Shown here piece after piece: positions 54,227 through 63,620 of a DNA stretch of 64,000 nt. The translations under genes and the position numbers were made by a program. The DNA is taken from NCBI GenBank assembly GCA_025041175.1, contig JAKCFJ010000002.1:955754-1019753 (forward strand), in the 5' to 3' direction. The DNA is from Halobacteriales archaeon YIM A00010. GTDB taxonomy: Archaea > Halobacteriota > Halobacteria > Halobacteriales > Haloarculaceae. The notes below the pieces were generated by a model that worked only from the letters and a program-made list of their open reading frames with translations, did not search any database and had not been told where the DNA came from. Each line of letters starts with the position of its first letter. Within the stretch, counting starts at the first letter, position 1.

Positions 54227-55411
54227 TCATCGGCTGTTCGATTCCGGTGTTCCTGCGCCTGCTGGGCGGTCCGAACCGCGCTGCTGTGCGAGGGCGTCCT
54301 GCCAGAACGCGCCGTAGCTGTTCACCGACCAGTCGTGATCGAGCATCGCGGGCGACCACTTGCTGTCGAAACACCAGACCTGCCAGTGAACGTCGTGGTT
54401 CTCGAAGAACGCCTTGAACTCTTCACCCTCCTCCTCGGCCGAGCCTTTCAGCCAATCTGCGCCCCAGGGACCCCAGCCGAACTCGGTCATGAAGACCGGT
54501 ACTTGTCGAGCAGGCTCGCCGAAGTACGTCGAGAGCGGCCGGAGAGACGGATGCGCGTAGACGTGGCCCGTGTACGCGAGGTTGTCGCCGTCGAACTCGT
54601 TTCGTGGTGCCTGGTAGGTCCACTGGGACCAGCGCGGGGAGCCGATCAGGATCAGGTTCCGTGGCGCGTTCGCGCGGATCGTGTCGACCCACGGCTGGGC
54701 GGCGTCTTTCCACGCGTTCCACGTTTCGATCGCTTCGTCGTCGGTCGGATCGACATCGACGTTCGGATCGTAGTGGCCCTGGAACGGATGGATCGGCTCG
54801 TTGTACACCTCGAAGAGGACGTGTGCGTCCTCTGCGAACTCGGGGGCGACCGTCTCCCAGAACATCGTGAGTTCGTCGTGGATGCCCTGGCTGGTGTAGG
54901 CGTGGGAAGCGTCTTCACCGCGGTGGCGGTGGTAATCGACGATGCAGTACACCCCCTGCTCGGCGCAGCTGTCTACCGCCGGGCGGAGGTGATCGCTGAC
55001 GTAGCTCTCGATCTGGCGCTGCGTGAAGCCGGGAACCGGTGGGATCCCCCCCGCATTGTGGCCGCCGATGTCGACCGGCTGAACAGGGAGCCGGACGACG
55101 CGGCTGTACCAGTCCTCGCTCTCGTTCGTCACCCGCTGGATCGTTTCCTCGGCGTCCGGACGAAACTCTTTGGTGTTCATCCGCTTGACATCGGGAACGT
55201 TGACGCCCCGCAGGATCACCGTGTTGTCGTTTGGATCTTTGATCAGGTTGCCGTCCCGGTGGAGCCACGGCGTCGGGCTCGCCGTCGCGCTGCTGACGAC
55301 TCCGGGCGCGAGCGCCAGTGCGCCGACAGTGGCCGTCGCGTTCAGGAGATCCCGCCGCGACACGACGGGAACGGTCGACGCATCGTTGCTGTGAGTTGGT
55401 TCTCGTGTCAT
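54227..55411 (-). CDS. GH5 hydrolase without accessory domains, Tat-exported
   Basis: 394 aa. Tat motif SRRDLLNATATVGALALAPG. GH5 barrel from TPWLHRDGNLIKDPNDNTVI to about residue 375, with acid/base in FEVYNEPIHP and nucleophile in VFMTEFGWG. It is the only GH5 of the run with no FN3, PKD or C-terminal beta domain. Probably a cellulase. Confidence 0.9.
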   Translation of the reverse strand: MTREPTHSNDASTVPVVSRRDLLNATATVGALALAPGVVSSATASPTPWLHRDGNLIKDPNDNTVILRGVNVPDVKRMNTKEFRPDAEETIQRVTNESEDWYSRVVRLPVQPVDIGGHNAGGIPPVPGFTQRQIESYVSDHLRPAVDSCAEQGVYCIVDYHRHRGEDASHAYTSQGIHDELTMFWETVAPEFAEDAHVLFEVYNEPIHPFQGHYDPNVDVDPTDDEAIETWNAWKDAAQPWVDTIRANAPRNLILIGSPRWSQWTYQAPRNEFDGDNLAYTGHVYAHPSLRPLSTYFGEPARQVPVFMTEFGWGPWGADWLKGSAEEEGEEFKAFFENHDVHWQVWCFDSKWSPAMLDHDWSVNSYGAFWQDALAQQRGSDRPAGAGTPESNSR

Positions 55412-55449
55412 CGTTCTATATGATCTGCTGTGGTTGCTGTACCGGTCGA

Positions 55450-56865
55450 CTACACGAGTCTGATTTCTTCGATATCGAGGGTGGAACTGCCGCCCTGCCA
55501 GAAGTTGAGCCGGAGCGCCAGCGAGGACGAAGTGCGATCAACGCCCGCCGCCTCGAGGTCGATGCGCAGATCGGTGGCACTCGTGGTGATCGAGTCGCTG
55601 GTCACCTCCGAGAGCAGCGCGTTCGCCCCGCCCATCTCGAAGCTGATGTCGCTTTCCTCTCCCCCGCTTGCGCCGCTGACCTGGAGCACTAGCGTGGAGT
55701 AGTCGGTGATCGACTGGTTAAGCTGCTCTTGGAACCAGCCGCCGTTGGCGTACTCCAGCGTGAGCGTGCCATCCGAGACGGTGCCGCTGCCGTTGGCGAA
55801 CGACCCAGCCCCACACCACTGGCCCAGGTCGTTGGTGTTGCTCGACCACGCCGGATCACCGTCGTAGTCGTTGATCACCAGCCCGTCACCCGGCGTGTCT
55901 GTTGGGGTGTCCGTCGGTGTCTCCGTGGGAGTATCCGTCGGTGGGGTGTTGCCGTCGGCTCCACTAGTGTACGTCGAACCGTTGATGGTGACATTGAACG
56001 TGTTGTAGGTGTTCTCTCCGACAGCACCAGCCCAGTACTCGTTGCCGAGTTCGATGCCCGAGAGCCACAGGTCGCCCCGGACGCCCTCGGCGTCGCTGAG
56101 ATACTCGACGATCTCCGCCATGTCGATCTTGCCGCCGTCGTGGCCGCCCTGAATCCGGAAGATGTGGAAATCGGCGTCCGTGCCGCCCGAGTCGTAGGTG
56201 ACCCAGAGGTCGACCGTGTTGCCAAAGCGGTCGGTCCACGCGCCGGGCACAGCCACCTCGCCGTGGTCGTGGTCGTCGCTCCAGTCGAGCAACAACATGA
56301 TCTCGTACTGGTGTGTTTCGGGCTGCTGGGTGGGTGGTTGCTCCATCAGCCACCACTCCTCGGCCCAGTTCCACTCGCCGCCGGAGATGTCGAGGTCGGC
56401 GTCCACCTCCATCACGAACTCATCGACATCCTGGCGCTGGATCGGAAACTCGGCGACGCCCGTGGTGGCACCCCACGGGCGCGTTCCGATGAACACCTCG
56501 GGGTAGTTGATCCCGCCGCCCGTGTTCGACGCGTCGAAGTCGTACCCGTAGCTCCCGTCCTCGTTGAGCCAGATGCACTGATGTGCATTCTCGTTGCCCC
56601 ACCGATTGTCCATCAGGGTGAAGCCGGTGGCAACGTCGATCGTGCCGTAGTCGGAGTTGCACACCTCTTCGACGCTCGCGGCCATCGCGGCGTTCCCGAG
56701 ACCGAACGCGAGACCGCCGACACCGACGGCCGCACCCGCTTTCAGGAAGTCCCGACGGGAACCGCCGCCGAGCATCCCGGCGGCGCGGTGTCCCGCCGAT
56801 CTCTCAGTGCTGTCGTTGTTCGTCGACTGTTCCGCTGTGTCGTCGGTATGCGTGTCTCGTGTCAC
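55450..56865 (-). CDS. GH12 endoglucanase with C-terminal beta domain, Tat-exported
   Basis: 471 aa from GTG 56865, which overlaps the stop of the upstream GH5 gene. Tat motif SRRDFLKAGAAVGVGGLAFG. The GH12 jelly-roll (about residues 60-300) has DNRWGNENAHQCIW, the nucleophile region HQYEIMLLLDW and the acid/base region SGIELGNEYWAG. A Thr/Pro linker (PTETPTDTPT) leads to a beta domain of about 130 residues (NDYDGDPAWSSNTNDLGQWC) shared with three GH5 proteins here. Likely an endo-beta-1,4-glucanase; the beta domain may bind polysaccharide. Confidence 0.88.
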   Translation of the reverse strand: MTRDTHTDDTAEQSTNNDSTERSAGHRAAGMLGGGSRRDFLKAGAAVGVGGLAFGLGNAAMAASVEEVCNSDYGTIDVATGFTLMDNRWGNENAHQCIWLNEDGSYGYDFDASNTGGGINYPEVFIGTRPWGATTGVAEFPIQRQDVDEFVMEVDADLDISGGEWNWAEEWWLMEQPPTQQPETHQYEIMLLLDWSDDHDHGEVAVPGAWTDRFGNTVDLWVTYDSGGTDADFHIFRIQGGHDGGKIDMAEIVEYLSDAEGVRGDLWLSGIELGNEYWAGAVGENTYNTFNVTINGSTYTSGADGNTPPTDTPTETPTDTPTDTPGDGLVINDYDGDPAWSSNTNDLGQWCGAGSFANGSGTVSDGTLTLEYANGGWFQEQLNQSITDYSTLVLQVSGASGGEESDISFEMGGANALLSEVTSDSITTSATDLRIDLEAAGVDRTSSSLALRLNFWQGGSSTLDIEEIRLV

Positions 56866-59192
56866 GTTTCATCACCTCTGTCGTGGTCGAGCCACAGCTC
56901 CTCGATCTCGATGGCACCGGCACCCCCATCGTAAAACCGGAGGTCGAGCTGTCCCGGCGACGAAAGATCCACGCCCGCCGCCGCGAGATCGACCGAGACG
57001 ATCGACGACGCCGTCTCGATCGGGTCGTCGGTTAGCTGGGACAACCCTCCCGTGACGCCGCCGAGGTCGAACTGGATGTCTCCGTGTTCCCCGCCGTCGT
57101 CGCCGGCGACCGTCATCCGGAGCGTCGGATACGCCGTGATGTCCTGGGACACCTGGGTGCCGTACCAGCCGCTCGAATCGTACTCGATGCGCAACGCGCC
57201 GTCGGTCACGCCGATGCTCTCGAAGCCGCCCGCTCCGGTCCAGTTGCCGAGATCGTTCGCATCCGGCCACGAGGGATCGCCATCGTAGTCGTTGATCAAC
57301 AGGTCGTCGGGTCCGGCCGCGGCCAGATCGGTCGTCACCGACACCGTCGCCTGCTCGGACTCGTTTCCGGCCCGATCGACCGCCGACACGCCGAACTCGT
57401 AGGTGGTGTCGGAATCCAACCCGGACAGACTCGTTTCCGTCGTTTCCGCCGCGGTCTCGGTCTCTTTGGTGCCATCGAGATAGACGTTGTAGTGGTCCAT
57501 TCCTGCCGTCTCGGCGTCGCCCGCGTCGGTCGATTCCTCCCAAGAGAGCGTGACCGACCGATAGGTGTTCGACGGCGATGAGAGACTCCCCGGCACCGAC
57601 GGCGGCGTAGCGTCGTCGAAGCTGTCGGTCGTCGCCGTGGCCGTCACCCGCGAGGACTCGTTGCGAGCGCGGTCGACAGCCGAGACGCCGAGTTCGTACG
57701 CGGTGTCGGCTGTGAGATCCGTGATCGTCGTGCTCGTCGTTCCAGCCACTTCCGCGCGCTTTTCACCGTCGACGTACGCGTTGTAGTGGCTCAAACCGGC
57801 CTCGCCAACGTCTTCGACGGCCGACCACGAGACATCGATCGTGACCTCAGTCACCCCATCGACGGTGAGTTCTGACGGCGTCGCCGGAGGGTCCGGGTCG
57901 TAGGGGACGGTCGGTGGACGGTGGTCGCGCAGGTCGTACAACGTGTTTTTGACGTCGTCGCCCATATATCCGTCACCGGTGGCCAGCGACCACTCACACG
58001 GCAGCTCCGAGCACTCCGTGGGAATTTCCTCCTCGTAGGGGTTGCCGATGCTGTCCTCCCACGATCCGTCGTAGAACGGGAGATCGAACATCACCGGCCG
58101 CCAGACGGGATCGCCACACCACGCCGTCCAGTGGATCGCGTCGCTTTGCTCCAACCAGTCGAGAAAGGCGGTTCCAAAGGTGTCCGTGCCACCGATGTAC
58201 TGACCACCGTTCTGTTCCCAGCCGAACTCCGTGACGAACAGCGGATACTCCTCGTACACCTGCGCGACGCCCTCGCCGTTGGTGGTGGCGTCGTCCCAGC
58301 AGTGACAGCTCTCGGCGCTCACGCCGTGGCCCGGATAGATGTGGTAGGTGTAGGCCAGATTGCTCCCCTCGAACGGTTCCACGAGCGCACCTTCGGGGCT
58401 CTGGGTCCAGCTCGGCGAGCCGATCAGGACGAGATTGTCCGGCGCGTGCGAGCGGATCAGATCGACCCACGGTTGGGCCGTGGATTTCCAGTCGCGCCAC
58501 ACGTCCGCCCAGTTCGAGCTCTGGGTGGGATCACCCCACATGCCCGGCTCCTGTGGCTCGTTGTACAGCTCGTACATGACGTGTGGCTCGTCCGCGTACC
58601 GCGGGGCGATCACGTCCCAGAACAGTTCGACCTCGTCGTGGAGCGACGCGTCGGTCCACTGAATGTCCCGGTGTCGGTGGTAGTCGATGATGGCGTACGC
58701 GCCTCGCTGGAGACAGTGCTCGATCAGTGGATCGAGGTGGTTCGTGAGATAGCTCTCCAGCTGGCTCCGGGTGAACGCCACGGGTGGCGGTCCCTGGCCG
58801 GGCTCGTGTTCCCCGATGTCGACGGGCTGAACCGGGATCCGGATCGCCCGAGAGTGCCAATCCTGGTCCGTGTCGGTCAGCATGGTGACGACCTGCTCTG
58901 CGGTCTTGCCGCGCGCGGAGGCGGTCACATTGATCCGCTTTGGGTCCGCGATGTTGACGCCGCGGATCGTAACCGTCTCGCCGTCGGGATCTTTGACCAG
59001 GTTGCCGTCGACGTGCAGCGGCGGCGTCGGGATCACCGCCGCGCTCGCCGTGCCGACGACGCCACCGATGCCGGCCGCGATTGTCCCGGCTGCGACGGTG
59101 GATTTCAAGACAGCGCGCCGGGACAGCGTGTCGATGATTCGGTTGCCGTTCGGTTCCCCCCTGTTCTCGCTCATTCGCTCTTGGTGTGTCAT
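56862..59192 (-). CDS. GH5 hydrolase with two FN3 domains and C-terminal beta domain, Tat-exported
   Basis: 776 aa from ATG 59192 (MTHQERMSEN). Tat motif SRRAVLKSTVAAGTIAAGIG. GH5 barrel (about residues 50-440) with acid/base in YELYNEPQEP and nucleophile in FVTEFGWEQ. Two FN3 domains (about 445-540 and 545-640) and a divergent copy of the shared beta domain (INDYDGDPSWPDANDLGNWT) follow. It overlaps the GH12 gene. It is the most divergent of the proteins sharing the C-terminal domain. Confidence 0.9.
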   Translation of the reverse strand: MTHQERMSENRGEPNGNRIIDTLSRRAVLKSTVAAGTIAAGIGGVVGTASAAVIPTPPLHVDGNLVKDPDGETVTIRGVNIADPKRINVTASARGKTAEQVVTMLTDTDQDWHSRAIRIPVQPVDIGEHEPGQGPPPVAFTRSQLESYLTNHLDPLIEHCLQRGAYAIIDYHRHRDIQWTDASLHDEVELFWDVIAPRYADEPHVMYELYNEPQEPGMWGDPTQSSNWADVWRDWKSTAQPWVDLIRSHAPDNLVLIGSPSWTQSPEGALVEPFEGSNLAYTYHIYPGHGVSAESCHCWDDATTNGEGVAQVYEEYPLFVTEFGWEQNGGQYIGGTDTFGTAFLDWLEQSDAIHWTAWCGDPVWRPVMFDLPFYDGSWEDSIGNPYEEEIPTECSELPCEWSLATGDGYMGDDVKNTLYDLRDHRPPTVPYDPDPPATPSELTVDGVTEVTIDVSWSAVEDVGEAGLSHYNAYVDGEKRAEVAGTTSTTITDLTADTAYELGVSAVDRARNESSRVTATATTDSFDDATPPSVPGSLSSPSNTYRSVTLSWEESTDAGDAETAGMDHYNVYLDGTKETETAAETTETSLSGLDSDTTYEFGVSAVDRAGNESEQATVSVTTDLAAAGPDDLLINDYDGDPSWPDANDLGNWTGAGGFESIGVTDGALRIEYDSSGWYGTQVSQDITAYPTLRMTVAGDDGGEHGDIQFDLGGVTGGLSQLTDDPIETASSIVSVDLAAAGVDLSSPGQLDLRFYDGGAGAIEIEELWLDHDRGDET

Positions 59193-59294
59193 GGCCTTCC
59201 TCTGATATTTGCTAACGTCCATCACCAACGGTAGGTATCCTGTCGCTGCAAGCTCCGGCGACTGGACGATCGCCGCCGGAAATCGGTGTGGCCG

Positions 59295-61223
59295 TTACTG
59301 GAGACGGACCTCTTCGATATCGATGGTACCACTGCCGCCCTGCCAGAAGTTGAGCCGGAGCGCCAGCGAGGACGAAGCGCGATCGACGCCCGCCGCCTCG
59401 AGATCCACGACCACGTCGGAAGCGCTCGTGGTGATCGAGTCGCTGGTCACCTCCGAGAGCAGCGCGTTCGCCCCGCCCATCTCGAAGCTGATGTCGCTTT
59501 CCTCTCCCCCGCTTGCACCGCTCGCTCGCAGGATCAGCGTGGAGTAATCGGTGATCGACTGGTTGAGCTGCTCTTGGAACCAGCCCCCGTTGGCGTACTC
59601 CAGCGTGAGCGTGCCGTTGCTGACCTCACCGCTGCCGTTGGCGAACGATCCGGCCCCACACCACTGGCCCAGGTCGTTGGTGTTGCTCGACCACGCCGGA
59701 TCACCGTCGTAGTCGTTGATCACCAGCCCGTCACCCGGCGTGTCTGTGGGAGTGTCCGTTGGGGTGTCCGTTGGCGTGGTGCCGCCGTCGCCTTGGGGGA
59801 GATCGTCGTCCTGGTGATCGGCAAGGAACTCCTGCCACCACTGGCCGGGGCGGGCCTCGTAGTCCCAGATCTCCCACGTGCCGTCCTGGCTCGAGTCGTG
59901 GACGAAAAACGCCGGTTCCCACGTGTGGTCGAAGTTCCAGCAGATCGGGTGGACAGGGTAGCTCTCGATGAACTCCTCGAACTCGGGGGCGTACTCCGAG
60001 GCCGTCCCTTCGAGGAAGTCGAAGTCGTCCTTGCCGCCGCCCTCGGCCCAGCCGAACTCGCTGAAAAAGACCGGCACTTCCTGCGCCGGCTCACCGAAGT
60101 ACGTCGACAGCGGCCGCATACCGTCATGTGTGTACACGTGGCCGGTGTAGCAGATGTTGTCGCCGTCGAACTCGTTTTCCGGTGCCCAGTAGGTGTACTG
60201 GCTCCACCGCGGCGAGCCGATCGTGATGAGGTTCTGGGGCGCGTTCTCGCGGACGATGTCGACCCACGGCTGTGCCCGCTCAACCCACATGTCCCAGTAG
60301 TCCTTGCACACTGGATCGGTCACGTCCGTGTCCTCACCGCCCTCGTCGTTGCCACCGTGGGGAAGCTCTGTGGGAGAACCCCAATCACCGGCGTACGGAC
60401 CGGTCGGTTCGTTGTAGATGTCGTACAGCACGTGCGAGCGGTTGCTGTACCGCGGTGCGACGAAGTTCCAGTACATCCGCAGCTCTTGATCGAGTTCCGC
60501 GGCGTACTCCTCGGTGTAGCCGTCGATCTCGGCGGCTTGGTCCTCGGAGTGCCAGAGCATCCCCCGCTCGCCACAGAAGCCGATGTCGTTGGGGAAGCTC
60601 TCGTTCCCACATTGGTAGTCGCCGAGATCCGACTCGTGTTGGGGCTGGTGGAAGATCGGGAAGTGACGGTGGTAGTCGATCATCACGTACAGCCCCTGCT
60701 CTTCGGCCGCGTCGATCACCGGGTCGACGTAGGAGCTGAAGAACGACTCCAGATCGGACTCGTCGAACTGCCCCGGAAGCAGCGGTCCCCAGTCGTCGCC
60801 GTGGGCCATTTCGAGGCTGTTGTTCACGCTGCTGATGTCTTGGGGCTGTGTCGGAAGTCGGATGATGCGGTTGTACCAGCCCTCGTCAGTGTTCGTCGCC
60901 TTGTCGAACACATCCATCACGTCCTTGCTCCGCCACGTCCGGGCCAACCGCACCGGATCCGCGATGTTCACGCCGCGCAGGATCACCGCGTTGTCGCTTG
61001 GATCTTTGATCAGGTTGCCGTCCCGGTGGAGCCACGGCGTCGGAATACCCACGGCCGATACCGAGCTGATGAAGCTGTTGGCAAACCCGAGAGTCAGCGC
61101 GCCAGCACCCGCTGCCTTCAGCACGCCCCGCCGGGAGACGCTGTCGATGATGCGTGTTCCCGATTCGTCTGATCGTTCGGTTGCCGATTCTCCGGTCGTA
61201 TCGCGTGTGTCGTCGGTCGTCAT
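59295..61223 (-). CDS. GH5 hydrolase with C-terminal beta domain, Tat-exported
   Basis: 642 aa from ATG 61223. Tat motif SRRGVLKAAGAGALTLGFAN. GH5 barrel with acid/base in YDIYNEPTGP and nucleophile in VFFSEFGWA. Insertions (FPIFHQPQHESDLGDYQCGN, CGERGMLWHSEDQAAEIDGY) make its barrel longer than those of its neighbours. A Thr/Pro linker and the shared beta domain follow. A longer upstream frame runs into the next gene in a different frame and was not used. Confidence 0.9.
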   Translation of the reverse strand: MTTDDTRDTTGESATERSDESGTRIIDSVSRRGVLKAAGAGALTLGFANSFISSVSAVGIPTPWLHRDGNLIKDPSDNAVILRGVNIADPVRLARTWRSKDVMDVFDKATNTDEGWYNRIIRLPTQPQDISSVNNSLEMAHGDDWGPLLPGQFDESDLESFFSSYVDPVIDAAEEQGLYVMIDYHRHFPIFHQPQHESDLGDYQCGNESFPNDIGFCGERGMLWHSEDQAAEIDGYTEEYAAELDQELRMYWNFVAPRYSNRSHVLYDIYNEPTGPYAGDWGSPTELPHGGNDEGGEDTDVTDPVCKDYWDMWVERAQPWVDIVRENAPQNLITIGSPRWSQYTYWAPENEFDGDNICYTGHVYTHDGMRPLSTYFGEPAQEVPVFFSEFGWAEGGGKDDFDFLEGTASEYAPEFEEFIESYPVHPICWNFDHTWEPAFFVHDSSQDGTWEIWDYEARPGQWWQEFLADHQDDDLPQGDGGTTPTDTPTDTPTDTPGDGLVINDYDGDPAWSSNTNDLGQWCGAGSFANGSGEVSNGTLTLEYANGGWFQEQLNQSITDYSTLILRASGASGGEESDISFEMGGANALLSEVTSDSITTSASDVVVDLEAAGVDRASSSLALRLNFWQGGSGTIDIEEVRLQ

Positions 61224-61264
61224 TGTGCTGTGATCTGTATGTGTGTCGTGTTCGAACGACGCCG

Positions 61265-63322
61265 CTATTCGAGTCTGATTTCTTCGATGTCGAGGGTACC
61301 ACTGCCGCCCTGCCAGAAGTTGAGCCGGAGCGCCAGCGAGGACGAAGTGCGATCGACGCCCGCCGCCTCGAGATCCACGACCACGTCGGAAGCGCTCGTG
61401 GTGATCGAGTCGCTGGTCACCTCCGAGAGCAGCGCGTTCGCCCCGCCCATCTCGAAGCTGATGTCGCTTTCCTCTCCCCCGCTCGCGCCGCTCGCCCGCA
61501 AGATCAGCGTGGAGTAGTCGGTAATCGACTGGTTGAGTTGCTCTTGGAACCACCCGCCGTTGGCGTACTCAAGCGTGAGCGTGCCGTTCGAGACGGTGCC
61601 GCTGCCGTTGGCGAACGATCCGGCCCCGCACCACTGGCCCAGGTCGTTGGTGTTGCTCGACCACGCCGGATCACCGTCGTAGTCGTTGATCACCAGCCCG
61701 TCACCCGGCGTGCCGCCGTCGTCACCGGCGTCCGTCGTCGCAGTGAGGGATCCGGTGTCGGACTCGTTGCCCGCGCCGTCGACCGCACGCACCCCGATCT
61801 CGTAGCTCGTCTCTGCCGACAGCTCCGAGACCGTCGTCTCGGTGGTCCCCGCAGAAACGGTGTGATCCCGGCTGCCGTCGACGGAGACCACGTAGCGACT
61901 CAGGCCGGAGCCGCCGGTGTCCGAGGACGCGTCCCAGCTCACGGACACCGAGGAACTCGTCGTCTCACTCACCGAGAGACCCGACGGCGTGGTGGGGGAG
62001 GTCGTGTCGTCGCCGCCACCGCCGTTACCGTCGCCCGGAAGCCCGTCGTTGCGCAGGTCCGCCAGCGTGTTCTTGATGTCGTCACCCATGTATCCGCTGC
62101 CGGTCGTGAGTTCCCACTCACACGGTCGGTCCGGACAGTCCTCGGGAATCGTCCCGTTGTACGGGTCCCCGACGGAGTCCTCGTCGTCAGCAAACGGCCG
62201 GTCGAACATCACCGGCCGCCAGACGGGATCGCCACACCACGCCGTCCAGTGGATCGCGTCGCTTTGCTCCAACCAGTCGAGAAACGGCTGGCCGAACCCC
62301 GAGTCCGTCCCGCCGATGTACTGGCCGGCGTTTTCCTCCCAACCGAACTCAGTGACGAACAAGGGTGCCTCCTCGTACATGTGCGCAACGCCCTCGCCGT
62401 TGTTGGTGGCGTCCTCCCAGTCGTTCGAAGCGCTGGAATTGTGCCCCGGATAGATGTGGTAGGTGTACGCGATGTCGCTGCCCGAGAACTCCTCGACGAG
62501 TGCGCCCTCCGGGCTTTGGCTCCAACTGGGAGATCCCATCAGGATCAGGTTGTCGGCGTGTGAGCGGATCGTGTCCACCCACGGCTGGCCCATCTCCAGC
62601 CAGAGCCGCCAGATGTCGGCGACCCAGTCGGTGGTGGTCGGATCGTTCCACATCCCCGGCTCCTGTGGTTCGTTGTACACCTCGTACATGACGTGGGACT
62701 GATCGGCGTACCGTGGGGCGACCGTGTCCCAGAACATATCAACCTCGTCCTGGAGATCGGTGTTGACGGGTCCCGTCTGACCCTCCGCCCACCGGACGTC
62801 CCTGTGGCGGTGGTAGTCGATAATGCAGTAGACCCCGCGCTCACCACACCGCTGAACGACCGCGTCGAGGTGATCGTCCATGTAACTCTCCAGTTCGCTC
62901 TGGGTGAACGCCGGGATCGGTGGGCCCGAACCGGGTTCGTACTCACCGATGTCGACGGGCTGAACCGGTACCCGGATCATCCGCGAGTACCAGTCATTGT
63001 TCTCGTCGGTGAGCATGTCGATCACCTGAACGGCGTTCATCCCGCGCGCCTGGGCAGTCACGTCGATCCGCTTTGGATCCGCGATGTTCACCCCCCGGAG
63101 GGTGACCGTATTGCCGCTTGGATCTTTGATCAGATTGCCGTCCCGGTGGAGCCACGGCGTCGGTATCCCCGCCGAAGCCTCCGAGACAGCGATCGAGCCG
63201 AACGCCGCGAGACCACCCGCTGCAACCGATGCACGCAGGAAATCCCGCCGCGATGTCGACCGGGCCGTTGATCGCGGCTCTGTCGATTCGTCCGTATCGT
63301 TTTGCTTCGTGTTGCCACTCAT
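61265..63322 (-). CDS. GH5 hydrolase with FN3 and C-terminal beta domain, Tat-exported
   Basis: 685 aa. Tat motif SRRDFLRASVAAGGLAAFGS. GH5 barrel with acid/base in YEVYNEPQEP and nucleophile in FVTEFGWEE, closely related to the enzyme at 56862. FN3 (about residues 445-535) and the shared beta domain follow. It is the first gene of the minus-strand hydrolase run. The AT-rich palindromic region upstream is the likely promoter of the whole run. Confidence 0.9.
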   Translation of the reverse strand: MSGNTKQNDTDESTEPRSTARSTSRRDFLRASVAAGGLAAFGSIAVSEASAGIPTPWLHRDGNLIKDPSGNTVTLRGVNIADPKRIDVTAQARGMNAVQVIDMLTDENNDWYSRMIRVPVQPVDIGEYEPGSGPPIPAFTQSELESYMDDHLDAVVQRCGERGVYCIIDYHRHRDVRWAEGQTGPVNTDLQDEVDMFWDTVAPRYADQSHVMYEVYNEPQEPGMWNDPTTTDWVADIWRLWLEMGQPWVDTIRSHADNLILMGSPSWSQSPEGALVEEFSGSDIAYTYHIYPGHNSSASNDWEDATNNGEGVAHMYEEAPLFVTEFGWEENAGQYIGGTDSGFGQPFLDWLEQSDAIHWTAWCGDPVWRPVMFDRPFADDEDSVGDPYNGTIPEDCPDRPCEWELTTGSGYMGDDIKNTLADLRNDGLPGDGNGGGGDDTTSPTTPSGLSVSETTSSSVSVSWDASSDTGGSGLSRYVVSVDGSRDHTVSAGTTETTVSELSAETSYEIGVRAVDGAGNESDTGSLTATTDAGDDGGTPGDGLVINDYDGDPAWSSNTNDLGQWCGAGSFANGSGTVSNGTLTLEYANGGWFQEQLNQSITDYSTLILRASGASGGEESDISFEMGGANALLSEVTSDSITTSASDVVVDLEAAGVDRTSSSLALRLNFWQGGSGTLDIEEIRLE

Positions 63323-63620
63323 TGTAGCGTCCCCGTTGCTTCCGCCTTTAGTACACGCGTCAATGCGGTACAACGATAGATGATAAACTCCATCATAATA
63401 ATACTTTCTACTAGTATAGAAATTCTATAATTATGTGATATGCAATAGAAAGTACTAGATAGGAAATTTAAACTGTATTTATTTAAATATTACAACTATT
63501 GTACGGGTGGGTGTGCGGAGGCCGGTCATCTAGGACTCACCGTCCCATCGGCCAGACGACAGAGCGGGCCGCGCGGTGCCGACGTTTGCTACGTCCGGGG
63601 GTGAGCGGTAACGTGGAGAT
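63323..63620. promoter_or_regulatory. AT-rich upstream region of the hydrolase run, with nested palindromes
   Basis: A perfect 15-bp palindrome TATAGAAATTCTATA at 63415-63429 is nested inside a 9-bp inverted repeat, TACTTTCTA (63402-63410) and TAGAAAGTA (63446-63454). These sit 80-130 bp upstream of the first hydrolase start (63322). The rest, up to the end of the next gene at 63621, is AT-rich without a gene. Confidence 0.6.

Noticed and set aside
57921..59234. Long plus-strand frame opposite a GH5 gene (similar ones at 59286, 61154, 53356, 54089 and 55729)
   Set aside because: Shadow of high-GC third positions; the minus strand carries catalytic motifs and Tat signals.
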